Assembly: GCA_027924585.1 (NCBI GenBank)
Contig: BSBM01000865.1
Coordinates: 1,860,001 to 1,924,000, forward strand
Origin: Larix kaempferi
Lineage: Eukaryota > Streptophyta > Pinopsida > Pinales > Pinaceae
Length of the DNA stretch: 64,000 nt
Direction: 5' to 3'
Of this stretch, positions 46,742 through 58,759 are shown piece by piece. Under the pieces are notes generated by a model. It was not told the origin of the DNA and searched no databases. It saw only the letters and a list, made by a program, of their open reading frames with translations. A program made the position numbers and the translations under genes. How positions within the stretch are numbered: position 1 is the stretch's first letter; each line of letters begins with the position of its first letter.

Positions 46742-46753
46742 TGGTATCAGAGC
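46742..46753 (+). other. Primer-binding site for initiator tRNA-Met
   Basis: TGGTATCAGAGC, the standard 12-base complement to the 3' end of plant initiator tRNA-Met used by copia elements. Confidence 0.88.
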
Positions 46754-47391
46754 TCTTTCTTGGGCCTAAAAGGAATAATTTTTAAAACTAGGGTTTGGCT
46801 CACTTAAACGAGTCATCTTGCCATTTTTTCTCCAAATGTTTTTCTGTGAAGTTTCAGGGTCTAAAATTTTCAAGGTACTAAAAAGACATACAAAAGTGAC
46901 TTTTGTCAAAATTTTAACATCTGAGTCATTGTAATTTTTTACATACACTCTTTGTAAATTTAGGTTTGTCACTAATCCAAAAGATTTGGGTCCTTCAAAC
47001 GAATCTTCTTAGAATTTTAGCTCCAATTTTTTTTTCCATGAAGTTTCGAGGTTTAAAACTTTTAGGTTACATTAAGGACATAAGGAAGTAGTGTGGGTCA
47101 AAATTTTAGGTTATGGTTTGCTTACATTCAAAGATAAATCCTGTGTAAGTTAGGGTTTGTGACTATCCCTAAACAAGTGTTTTGGGTAAAATTGTTATAT
47201 CTGGAGTTAGAAATATCCAAATTGAGTCCCACTAGTTGCAATGGAAAGAATATGGACTATAGTGTTTTTGGTCCAAATTTCATATTTAGATTTGAAATAT
47301 TGGACACATGGTAGGTTGTACAAGTTTTTTTTTTTAAAGTCCAAAATCAACAAGATTTGGGAAAATCACCTTAAACTATTCTTGGCACATC
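46754..47391 (+). other. Copia leader, first part
   Basis: Non-coding leader with loosely repeated segments (AGGGTTTGG...ACTTAAACGAGTC and TTTGGGTCCTTCAAACGAATC; GTGAAGTTTCAGGG and ATGAAGTTTCGAGG). Interrupted by the solo LTR after 47391 and resumes at 49424. No gag frame. Confidence 0.6.
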
Positions 47392-49418
47392 TGTAATGTC
47401 CCTTGTTACGAATTTTATTAAAATGGCAATTTTTCACATTTTTTCCCTAGTTTGACCTTTGACTAGTTTTGAGCTCTAGGTCCCCAAATTGCTCCAATTG
47501 CTCCCAAATCTTCTGAGAAGGTTTATGGATGATGTTAGAACATAAATATGTATTTCAGGGATGCTTTTGGACCTTTAAAATACTTCTGCAAATCCTCTTT
47601 CAATTCTGGCCAATGTAGGGAACTTTACTAGTAATTTCCCTTTGACTAGTATTGGTCTCTAGGTCTAAAATTGACTCCAAATGCCTTCAAATATTCAAGG
47701 AAGGTGTATGAATGATATTAGAACTTGAATATGATGTTTATGGATGAAATATGGCCACCAAAAGACCTCTGCAAACTCTCTTAAGATTATGGACCAATTA
47801 TGCAATTTTACTAGTAATTTGGGGTTCAAATCCCCATGGGGTAAGTACTGAAAATGGCTTCCCAAATGCCTCCAAACCCACTCAAATTTATGAAAAGAGG
47901 TATGTAATGTGTTAATTATGTTATTAAAGTCTCATATGCACCATTAATGGATTATTACAACTGTTCTCACCCTCTCCCATTCAACTGCAAAAATCCCCAA
48001 TTCGACCCTTGGGGAAATGACACCATTTCACCTCCCAATACAACTAAACTGAGTAAAAATGATTCAAATGCTCAAGTACATTACATGAAACTTGTAGAAG
48101 ACATCCATGGCAGTATATTGATCACAAATATATCATAGAATCATCCATTCATTCGAAATCATCATCAATACATTGGTTCACAACAAGGTAGTGGGGAAAT
48201 GGCATTGTTCTTCCATTAAAAATGTGATTTATACATTTCTACTTGGAATTTCGACCTGAAACTTTCTGTAGATGAAGAACAGAGTATTTAATTCATATTA
48301 CAAAAGAAATTGGGAATGAGAATCTCCCCCAAAGAGTACAATAGCTCACCAAAAATGCCCTCCCTCAAGGATCAAGAATATGCCATCAAAACTGGAAATG
48401 GTTAAGAGAATGTGTTGCAATAGAAGAAACCATGAGCTTCCCTATAGATTACACCTGCAAATAAAGACTCCATTAAAGCTCCAAATGAAAGGTCTGAATG
48501 GCCTTTCCAATTACCAACTTGGATGGGAATCTTTCACCCTCGAAATTGGCTAAGGCAAGAAACTAGTCATCCACTAGCTCTCCCTCTACACAAATGCAAT
48601 TGCAAATTCTACAAATGATCAAAAGATGGTTTCATTCTTTGTTATTGACATTTATAAACTTCTAATGTCCTCCATGGGTCGAATTCCTTCCAAGAGACTC
48701 ATGCCAACTCAAGTTGGGAAGAGATTCCAAAGAACGCCACTTGTACAACAATTCCTGGTCTCCCACTTCCACCAAATCACATGTGGAAGCATCTTAGCTG
48801 CCCTAACACCCTTGAGCGCCCTCTTGGATTCTATTTTTAGCCCTGACATGTCGTATATGTCATATGTCAGCCTTCATGTCTGATTTGTGTCATAGGTGTC
48901 ATAGCATCTTCATCATTGTTGTCATAGAGCTAGGGAATCTAGCCCAAGTGTCTCACTAGCTCCAAATTGCCTCTTCCTCTTCCATGGGAGTTACTATTCC
49001 TCTATATTTAGACCTTGGATGATTCATGCAATGAATAATACCTTTTGGAATCCCCCAAGTATGTTACCATTCACCTTGAATTCGAATTGGTGAGAGAATG
49101 ATGCCAAGTGTAGTGGGGAAATCTAGCCATATGTGGGTCCCACTTCCTCCATGTGTCTTCATGATCAAATGCCACTTTGATTTTCACTTGTATATATTTA
49201 TTTAGCTCCTTTATTAAATATTTATGCCATTCTAATGTTCAAACATCATTTATTATCCCCATTATTCCAAATCCCAAAGCTTCTACCCCAAACCTAGAAA
49301 ACTAGTAATTTTCCTCCTTGGCAATTATTTGACCTTTAGCATCAATTTGACAAACTCTAATGAATAGGGCCAATGTGATTAGGCCATTGTGACCCAATGC
49401 CAAATTTGGGACATGACA
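47392..49418. mobile_element. Solo LTR, 2,027 bp, nested in the copia leader
   Basis: Begins TGTAATGTCCC and ends GGGACATGACA (imperfect inverted ends), flanked by a perfect 5-bp duplication ACATC (47387-47391 and 49419-49423). Joining the flanks restores a continuous leader sequence. Its left part has a diverged tandem pair of about 190 bp (CCTTTGACTAGT...CTCTAGGTC at about 47455 and 47640). A short frame at 48626-48883 has no recognisable product. Length and ends suggest a Ty3/gypsy family. Confidence 0.82.
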
Positions 49419-49423
49419 ACATC

Positions 49424-50213
49424 ATAATTTTGTAAAGCTTTTGGAATTGTAGAGTAAACATATAAATACTATAGAAAAAAACTTCAATCTCGGAGGTGTT
49501 GAAATTTCAGAGTTACAGAAACTTCAAGATTGTCTCCAAATCAAGTTTTTACAAGGACTTATGCTTATTTCAAAATCTTGGATTAAAATACTACCTTGAC
49601 AAGTAAGTTATTTTTCGATGATTGTAGAGCTCTTTCTGGGGTTACTGAGATCAAATTTTTATTTATTTTTATAGACATGTCCCAACATATTTAAATAACA
49701 TAGATATATGTCATTCAATGGGTAAACTTATAGTTGGCGAAGTATACATGCATAAAATACAAGTCGTACTAAGCCACATTATTGGACACCCTTGTAACCT
49801 CTATTATAACCTCTATTAGACAACACATGTATACATAATTTCACTTCCACGTATGCGTGGGTATATCAGAAGTCGGCTAGGTATACTTGGAACCATGTTT
49901 AGATCAAATTGATCGATCGTCTTGTTTCTATAGTACATGAAGAACAACACTCGAGGAGATCACTCCCTATGATCTATGTCACCCATGGAGTTGAAAAGAG
50001 GACAACATAGTCTACTAAATGAGGCTAGATTTGTTATGGCATAAGCGAATAATACTAGATTGAATAAGAAAACCAATATAGTAATAACCAAATAGAAAAT
50101 GACTAAGAGCAGTAGATAATGCAAATCATGTGAAAATGCAAGTCAAGAGTTGATAACGGACAAACCCCAAGGGTGAAATTCTAATTGTATTGAGTAGTTG
50201 TCTGTAGGATGTC
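49424..50213 (+). other. Copia leader remainder and unidentified sequence up to the duplication
   Basis: Continues the copia leader (ATAATTTTGTAAAGC...) without a gag frame I can support. The copia remnant fades out before the left border of the 6.6-kb duplication. Confidence 0.45.
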
Positions 50214-50802
50214 AGTATCCTAATTCTATAAGCAAAACCATGTACCAATCTATACTAAGTGGAAAGACTCGTTTACATGAATGGAGGTCAAAAGAAGGAA
50301 CCGTGAGGAACCAATGGAGCCTTCTCTTTCAGAACCCATATTAGTGCGATCAAGAATAAGGAACCATTTCATATTCGGGATTACATGCATATATACAAAT
50401 TCTAGGGATGCTCGGGTGCCTACCCACCGAATTTTAGTTACAAAGAAGCAAATACACTTGATCGAGAATACCAGCCGTTTTCTTTCCATCTGTCGGCTAG
50501 AAGAAGACGAAGAAAAACTATGAATGCTACGTCGATAGCATGTTATCGGTGCCTTCTGTCTATTTAGAATTTTGACTAACATGTGTTTGATTCATCTAAT
50601 GTCACAAGGTATGGAGGATGAATGGAGCTTGAATAAGATTGTGTGAGCCGACTAAGTGAATGGATCAACTGATCCATAGTGTCAACTGAGTCAATGGATC
50701 AATCAATATTCATAGTAAACTGAGCCAATTTGAATGAGATATGAACAAGGAGTCAACTGGTACTAAGCACTAGAATATGTTCTAGTCAAGTCTTGGAATG
50801 GA
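50214..50802. other. Unidentified GC-richer segment at the start of the unit (copy 1)
   Basis: About 330 bp (50250-50582) are open on both strands (80 codons plus, 110 codons minus) and richer in G and C than the neighbourhood. I recognise no protein. The base composition could suit an organelle-derived insert, but that is a guess. Repeated at 56848-57436. Confidence 0.35.
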
Positions 50803-52125
50803 TCATACCTTACCCCTTAAGGGGAAATGGTCCCCATTGCTTGCATAAGTAGATGAGAAAACTTGTGCTCCAATTTTGTGAGAGGATACCACCTTCCTTG
50901 AGCTAGGATTTGTCCTTCTTTGACCACCTAAAACAGGGGAATTGTTTGTGTCCTTGTGTGGTGTTCTTGATGTTTCAAATTTTGTTGAAGGAAAGGGACT
51001 CTTGAACATATAGATGGATGTCTTCTAGATCTATCGAATGTAATCTGATCTATTCCAATACTGGTGGAAAATACGGTCAAATAAATTCCACATTGAATAC
51101 TGGATGCAAACTCAAGTATGGTGGAATGTTGAGCTTAAAATCATTTTCCCCATTTTTCTAAAGAATAGTGTAAGGACCATATTGCAAAGGATTTAGCTTC
51201 CTGTGTGTGCCACTAAATATTTCTTTCTTTAGATGCAACCTGACCTAATCCTCAATTTTGAATGAATGAGGAATATGATGCTTGTCATTTTGGGCCTTTG
51301 CTTTCTCACTATCTCACAGAAACATCTCATGTGCTTGTTTCTGAATCTCACAAACCCTATCATTGGACTTGAGTTCTTTGTCAACCTCTCTTTGTTCATA
51401 TTCTATGTCAATCAAACTAGTCAGTTGACTGACTAAGTTGATAGGCACTCATGGATGAAATCCATAATGGACTTCAAATGGACTCTTGTATGTTGAACTA
51501 TGTTATGCTCAATTATAGCTATGCTAGATGTATGCGAAAATTTCATGCCATGTTCTATTATGCTTTTGGTTGTACATGCTAAGAAACTGTACCAATGTGA
51601 TTCACAACTTTCATATGTCCATTGGTTTGAGGATGGAATGCGGTCGAGATAGATAATTGTGTGTCGGGCTACTACCAGAGTGTTTTCGAAAAGGTGCTAA
51701 CAAATATGGAATATATGTGGGACATTATTGTAGTTGGTAATCCATAGTGTTTGCAAACATGCTCAAAGAAGAGATGAGAAAACTATTGTGATGTTGTAGT
51801 CTTCTTGAAAGGAATGAGGATGGCTATTTTAGAGAATCTTTCAACCACTAAAACAATTGCATCATATTGGTGTTTGTTGAAAGGATATCTTGTCAAGTAA
51901 TCCAAGGAATTGGATTCCCATGGTTAACTTGGAATGGGAAGGGTGTATAGAAACCTTGTCATTGATTCAGTGGCTTGGCGATGGCACAAACCACGCATGA
52001 ATTGATATACATGTCGACATCTATCTTGATTGAAGGCCAATAGAAATACTTTTGAAGTACTATAAGAGTCTTTTCCACTCCAAAATGGTATATTGTTTTG
52101 TTGTAGTGTGCATGCTTCTCAGGCT
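50803..52125 (-). pseudogene. Ty3/gypsy integrase relic, copy 1
   Basis: On the minus strand the sequence reads as a decayed integrase: zinc-binding region EKHAHYNKTIYHFGVEKTLI ... CVVCAIAKP (52125-51970); catalytic core pieces ESNSLDYLTRYPFNKHQYDA, ILVVERFSKIAIL-like VLVVERFSKIAILIPFKKT, STAFHPQTNGHMKVVNHIGT; and C-terminal GPY motif QYGPYTILEKWGK near 51170. It has many stops and frameshifts. No LTRs of its own were found, so this is a fragment. Because it lies in the duplicated unit it occurs twice. It is unrelated to elements 1 and 2 at the detailed sequence level as far as I can see. Confidence 0.75.
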
Positions 52126-54547
52126 ATTTATTTGTTATATAATTAACCTTATACATTTATATGTCAATCAAGGACGTAAGACTTGCAACCTATAAATATT
52201 GTATGTCAATAGAATGCCTAAATTACCTTAGTTGTTAGCTATCAAAAGGGTAAAAAAACTAATGTAAAACACCTACTACAAGAACTAGTGTAAATATGCA
52301 TAAATCTATGTATGTTTGCATGAATCTTGTGTATGGCCACATGAATCTTGTGTATGACTCCAAAAATATTGTGTGTATGATTGTAGGAATCTATATGCAG
52401 TTTCATGAAACTATTTATGGATGCATTAACTTATATGATTGCAGAAATCTATTTGAGGATATAGAAATCGACTTCAAGAGACAGTTGTGCTTATTATTTA
52501 CTTGTTACATTAGTGATGTAGTTTAAATATGAACAAGATATAAACTTGCGCATAAGTGTAGGTTATTTGATTTATGTCTTCTTCAAAAAATATACAAACT
52601 ATGTATGAAAGCTGCTAAACCAAATTACTAAGTAAAGAAAATTTCATCTAACAGTTAATATTCTCTTAGTATGAATCTCATTCCCAAGGCTCTGTCTACA
52701 ATCACCCACCTAATGATTAAGTGTTCATTGAGTGCTGAAGATGATTGATTCAATTACTAAGAAATTATATTGATTGTATAAACTTGAATGAAATGATTTT
52801 TCAAGAGCTTATCTACAGGAAAAGGAAAATAAATATCTAGATCACTCTTGTCTAAGTACTCTTGAAACCAAATATGTAACTAGTAATTATGTTGCTTTTC
52901 AATATCTAAAAACTATGTGCTCGAGATGCCACAAAACATTAATCGAATATGTTATACATCAGAGATGAAAGTATTGAACATTAGATTTCAAAAACAATAT
53001 AGAAAAGTACTATGTGCACAAGACTTAAACAAAATTAAAGAGACTAATAAACAAAACTAGAAATCACATTGTGAATTGATTTGTAGAGAAGCACAAAGAT
53101 ACATACAAAACAGGTTAAATGAAATTATTTACAAAAAAAATGATATCCTTACACTCCTCTTGGTCGGCCCTTTCCAATTGGACTGTACATCTAGCTAACC
53201 TCCAACCTAACACCGTGAGTAATAAACCATTGCACAAAGTAGCTTTGGCATTAATATATGAAAACTTGAATTACATATTCCTAGGACTAGTGTCAAATCT
53301 ACTAATATTGTATTGATCAATTCAGGTATTTGTAGGGGATTAATTAGGGCATGCCTTCAATCCATGATTCATTTGTATAAATTTATATAAAAGGTTCTCA
53401 TTCTTCCCCAATGGACTCCTACTAAGGATATTTCTACACACTCGTGGCACACCTTCCCATATTGTTTCAAGGGCCTATGTTGACCCAAGAAGGCAAGTTT
53501 AATTTTTCTAGAAATACTCAAGCACTCAACCAAGGGATTACACAATGGGAGCCATATGTATAAGTTTCCAAAAAATCAGTTAAAAAACACCCAAAGGACA
53601 ATATGTTCTCTTAAAATAGATGATCCAATAGAAAAAGACAAGCCACTTATGAAGTTAGAAAAACCATATTCAACAACATTTTTTATCAAAACATCAAATA
53701 CAACTCCACTCTAAAGTAGAGTTAGCAGTCCAATTAAGTGATAGAAGGAATTCAATCCCTACCCCGTGTACTTGAACTTGTACTCTGTAATTATACCTAT
53801 CAATGTATCTATACCAATTGCAGTTTGTGTTTTTCTGCATATGAATCAAAAAATCTATAAATCCTTTAGTCATTAGAATCAAGCTTTTCCAAAACAATTT
53901 AAAAACAAAAAACAAAAGGAAAACAAGTGACTTGAAACAAGTATTATTTAGATAATCCAATAGCAAACAACATTCCACTTATGAATTTGTATCAGCAAAA
54001 CCATCATCAATTAGAACAATTTTTTTTACAACTTCAAATACAACGCCACTCTAAAGCGAGGTTTGAAAATTCCAAATCAACGGTAGAGATAGTAGTCCAA
54101 TCAAGTGATGGAATTCAATTCCTACCCCGTGTATTTGAACTTGTACTATGTAATTATACATGTTATTGTATCTATACCAATTGCAGGTGTCAGGTCTACT
54201 ATTCCTATATTTTTACAAAGCTTTTGATATGGGCTCTTTATTTCTATATGGAATTGGACTTGGAACCTCTGTGCAAAATTCCAAGCATGTTTCAAGAACA
54301 TCTACCAAGACAATGATGGCATACTTAGAATTAAAGCCATAATTGAAAAATCCTTTGAGTGTAGGTGTCATGTATATTGTTCTTAGATTGCTTACTTGAA
54401 TGGTTTGGTTAAATGTGGATAGCATTTATGAATGAAATATGCTAACTGAAGAACAGTGAGGGAGACAACAGAGAAATTAGGAAGTTTCAATGTGCTTAAA
54501 TGCTAGAGGAAGTTTCAAGTTAATTTATAGCCATAATTGTATGCAAG
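52126..54547. other. AT-rich sequence between integrase relic and chaperonin exons, copy 1
   Basis: No gene. A diverged duplication is present: 53620-53826 resembles 53955-54186 (TCAAATACAAC(T/G)CCACTCTAAAG, CTACCCCGTGTA(C/T)TTGAACTTGTACT, CTATACCAATTGCAG). Around 52296-52440 short ATGAATCTTGTGTATG-like repeats occur. Counterpart in copy 2 is 58760-61181. Confidence 0.55.
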
Positions 54548-55930
54548 CAACTGTTGAAGAAGGCATTGTTGTTGGTGGTGGGTGTAGTCTATTGAGGATT
54601 TCTTCAAAGGTCGATGCTATAAGAGATACCCTTGAAAATGATGAGCAAAATGTATGTTATTTGTCTATTTCATTCAAGAGTGAGTTTAATGGGGGTGGCC
54701 CAGGACCTTGTTTTATAGTAGAATTAGAATGACACATTATTTATTGAAAGTAGAAATTTTATCTATAGATATAATTCCAATTTTTTTTTTTTGCAACTTG
54801 TTATTACATGATCTTTAAATTGCATTCGCATCTTTGGTGCTCACAAATTGATGCAGACATTGTTAAACGAGCTTTGATATACCCATTTAAATTAATTGCA
54901 AACAATGATGGATTGAATGGAAGTGTTGTGGATGAAAAGGTCATGACAAAACCTTCCATAATTGCCAATTATTTTTGTGCTTATTTGATTGTTGCTCCTT
55001 TTTAATGTAGGAAAACTAACTTTTGTTAAGTGTCATCCTAATTGTAAATGGTTTTATTTGTCTATTGACTTCACTTTTAATGTATGATAGATTTAAATTT
55101 TATCATTGATTTCTTGGCTTCTCTAGGTTCTTTCCAGTGATAATCCAAAATATGGTTACAATGTTGCTACAGGAAAGTATGAAGATTTGATGGCATTTGG
55201 AATAATTGATCCAACTAAGGTAATATGTTGGATCGTTTTTGTTCTTGATATGTAGATTTGTACTAGCATTTACATAAATATATTTTTCAGGATGTCTGGG
55301 TTATAGTTATCTTTTAGAGTTTTGTGGATTTTATTTTGCATTTTTTAGTCTTTTAATAATTTGTGTTTCTGATATTATATGAAATTTAACATAAATGGCT
55401 TCTATGAAAGTGAACTATTCAAATTTTAGTTGCGGTACGATGCACTTAAACATAACTAACCATAATCTTAAACCTTAACACACATAAAAGCATAAATATC
55501 TATTGTTTGTGCATGTTGTTTCCCATCATTTCTCTTTCTTTGGCCATTTGTTGGTATTTTGTACTTGGTATGGCTATATGTTGTTTTCTGGTGTGTTGTT
55601 AACTGCATATATGCCAAATTTTGTTGTATATTTGCTACAAAAAATTATCAGTTGTTGTACTTGAAATCAGGTGGTTAGGTGTTGCTTGGATCATGTGGCA
55701 TCCGTGGCAAAGACCTTCCTAACATCAGATGTTGTTTTGATTGACATAAAGGAACCAAAACCTGCTACTTATCCAAACCCCATGGATAACTCAGGTCTAG
55801 CATAAGAAACATTTGATTTTGTGCCTATGTTTTCAATTATTATTTCTTCGAAAGAAGGGATTGCATGGGTTTAGCTGTGAATTTTATCTGATTGACAGAA
55901 TATGCATTTGTTGCAGGTTATGGGTACTAG
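54548..55930 (+). pseudogene. CPN60B: 3' end of a plastid chaperonin-60 beta gene, copy 1
   Basis: Five exons of the plastid Cpn60 beta subunit (RuBisCO-binding protein beta), which folds proteins in the chloroplast stroma: 54548-54651 ([20 protein letters not shown]), 54847-54939 ([17 protein letters not shown]), 55127-55219 ([20 protein letters not shown]), 55671-55794 ([20 protein letters not shown]) and 55917-55930 (ending NPMDNSGYGY and a stop). Borders are GT-AG except the acceptor before 54847, which reads CACAA where CACAG is expected. None of the N-terminal 400 or so residues of the usual roughly 600 is found upstream in the unit. Substitutions such as NNDGLNG for the family NAGVNG also suggest drift. 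Most likely a gene fragment; a functional gene with distant upstream exons is less likely. Confidence 0.82.
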
Positions 55931-56847
55931 ATACAAATATGACCAATAAGATGAAGAAAACAATTTTTTGATGTTTTGTTTGGATATGAGGCCTTATTGA
56001 AGGGGGTGCTTTAATTAAAATTAATGATGTACATGACAAACATGACAGGAACTGTATTTCAACGAAAAGAGATGAAAATAGAAATTTTGTATAAAGGGGA
56101 TGGGTAGAGTATGGATCCTTGCATTTCTTTGGAAAGTGCTTTCTATTTGAATGGAAATTGTATGGTTATAATATATTTGGGGTATGCTACTTATGAGTTG
56201 CATTTCCAAATGGAGTGTGGTTCTATTTATTTTTCTACTTGACCTCTTTTCATGTACCACTGAGTAGGTTTATTTGGCTTATGATCATAGATATGGTTGA
56301 AACTTTTGTTCTGACTCTATCCATATTTCATCGTGGTACCTTAGTTCATCTCCATTACTATACAAGTGATTATAGTGTTATTGTGGTGTCCTCATAGATC
56401 ATCATACGTCTTATGAATGGTTCCTTAGTTTTTGAGAGCTTTAAACATTTTTTTTAGGATTGAGAGAGAGAGTAAATAAGAGCAGTTTTGATAAAGTATG
56501 TGAGATAGGCGATGGCCCTTAGGAGATATCTGACAACTTTGTGTCTAGGTATTTAATTATTAGGATGCAACAACATGCATGATGCATTTAGTTAAATTTT
56601 AGTGGATGCAACTAGATTATTATTTTATCTACATATTCATAGAGAATGCAATTAGATTTATTTCAGGAGTTGGGAATTATTTGTTAGATTTCCTTTACAA
56701 TCTTAGTGGTTGGTTCATATATTTTATAGAATGTTTGTGTTATTTTCATAATATTGACATTCTATGTCTTGCCATCCCCTGGCATTGCTAAACTAGAAAA
56801 TCAACCTATGTAATTTTACTTCCAAAGAGCTTTCTCAAGGATCCCTT
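55931..56847. other. Downstream of chaperonin exons, copy 1
   Basis: Possible 3' untranslated and downstream sequence. No further gene. Short frames at 56215-56397 and 56606-56791 are not credible. Confidence 0.45.
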
Positions 56848-57436
56848 AGTATCCTAATTCTATAAGCAAAACCATGTACCAATCTATACTAAGTGGAAAG
56901 ACTCGTTTACATGAATGGAGGTCAAAAGAAGGAACCGTGAGGAACCAATGGAGCCTTCTCTTTCAGAACCCATATTAGTGCGATCAAGAATAAGGAACCA
57001 TTTCATATTCGGGATTACATGCATATATACAAATTCTAGGGATGCTCGGGTGCCTACCCACCGAATTTTAGTTACAAAGAAGCAAATACACTTGATCGAG
57101 AATACCAGCCGTTTTCTTTCCATCTGTCGGCTAGAAGAAGACGAAGAAAAACTATGAATGCTACGTCGATAGCATGTTATCGGTGCCTTCTGTCTATTTA
57201 GAATTTTGACTAACATGTGTTTGATTCATCTAATGTCACAAGGTATGGAGGATGAATGGAGCTTGAATAAGATTGTGTGAGCCGACTAAGTGAATGGATC
57301 AACTGATCCATAGTGTCAACTGAGTCAATGGATCAATCAATATTCATAGTAAACTGAGCCAATTTGAATGAGATATGAACAAGGAGTCAACTGGTACTAA
57401 GCACTAGAATATGTTCTAGTCAAGTCTTGGAATGGA
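56848..57436. other. Unidentified GC-richer segment, copy 2
   Basis: Same sequence as 50214-50802; no recognised product. Confidence 0.35.
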
Positions 57437-58759
57437 TCATACCTTACCCCTTAAGGGGAAATGGTCCCCATTGCTTGCATAAGTAGATGAGAAAACTTGT
57501 GCTCCAATTTTGTGAGAGGATACCACCTTCCTTGAGCTAGGATTTGTCCTTCTTTGACCACCTAAAACAGGGGAATTGTTTGTGTCCTTGTGTGGTGTTC
57601 TTGATGTTTCAAATTTTGTTGAAGGAAAGGGACTCTTGAACATATAGATGGATGTCTTCTAGATCTATCGAATGTAATCTGATCTATTCCAATACTGGTG
57701 GAAAATACGGTCAAATAAATTCCACATTGAATACTGGATGCAAACTCAAGTATGGTGGAATGTTGAGCTTAAAATCATTTTCCCCATTTTTCTAAAGAAT
57801 AGTGTAAGGACCATATTGCAAAGGATTTAGCTTCCTGTGTGTGCCACTAAATATTTCTTTCTTTAGATGCAACCTGACCTAATCCTCAATTTTGAATGAA
57901 TGAGGAATATGATGCTTGTCATTTTGGGCCTTTGCTTTCTCACTATCTCACAGAAACATCTCATGTGCTTGTTTCTGAATCTCACAAACCCTATCATTGG
58001 ACTTGAGTTCTTTGTCAACCTCTCTTTGTTCATATTCTATGTCAATCAAACTAGTCAGTTGACTGACTAAGTTGATAGGCACTCATGGATGAAATCCATA
58101 ATGGACTTCAAATGGACTCTTGTATGTTGAACTATGTTATGCTCAATTATAGCTATGCTAGATGTATGCGAAAATTTCATGCCATGTTCTATTATGCTTT
58201 TGGTTGTACATGCTAAGAAACTGTACCAATGTGATTCACAACTTTCATATGTCCATTGGTTTGAGGATGGAATGCGGTCGAGATAGATAATTGTGTGTCG
58301 GGCTACTACCAGAGTGTTTTCGAAAAGGTGCTAACAAATATGGAATATATGTGGGACATTATTGTAGTTGGTAATCCATAGTGTTTGCAAACATGCTCAA
58401 AGAAGAGATGAGAAAACTATTGTGATGTTGTAGTCTTCTTGAAAGGAATGAGGATGGCTATTTTAGAGAATCTTTCAACCACTAAAACAATTGCATCATA
58501 TTGGTGTTTGTTGAAAGGATATCTTGTCAAGTAATCCAAGGAATTGGATTCCCATGGTTAACTTGGAATGGGAAGGGTGTATAGAAACCTTGTCATTGAT
58601 TCAGTGGCTTGGCGATGGCACAAACCACGCATGAATTGATATACATGTCGACATCTATCTTGATTGAAGGCCAATAGAAATACTTTTGAAGTACTATAAG
58701 AGTCTTTTCCACTCCAAAATGGTATATTGTTTTGTTGTAGTGTGCATGCTTCTCAGGCT
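57437..58759 (-). pseudogene. Ty3/gypsy integrase relic, copy 2
   Basis: Identical to the relic at 50803-52125, shifted by 6,634 bp: zinc-binding region near 58759-58600, core pieces in the middle and the YGPYTILEK motif near 57800, all on the minus strand with the same stops. The identical inactivating changes show that the duplication came after decay. Confidence 0.75.

Larger units (their letters stand above)
50214..56847. repeat. Tandem duplication, copy 1 (6,634 bp)
   Basis: First of two head-to-tail copies. Every feature and open frame in it recurs exactly 6,634 bp further on with the same length and sequence, so no indels separate the copies. Left border: after ...GGATGTC, sequence AGTATCCTAATTC. 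The copy junction at 56848 reads CCCTT-AGTATCCTAATTC. Confidence 0.95.

Noticed and set aside
48626-48883. Frame of 85 codons inside the 2-kb solo LTR
   Set aside because: No similarity known to me and no counterpart evidence; ordinary chance frame in an LTR.
50281-50523. Plus-strand frame of 80 codons as a real small gene
   Set aside because: Opposite strand is open as well, no family resemblance, no promoter or splice context.
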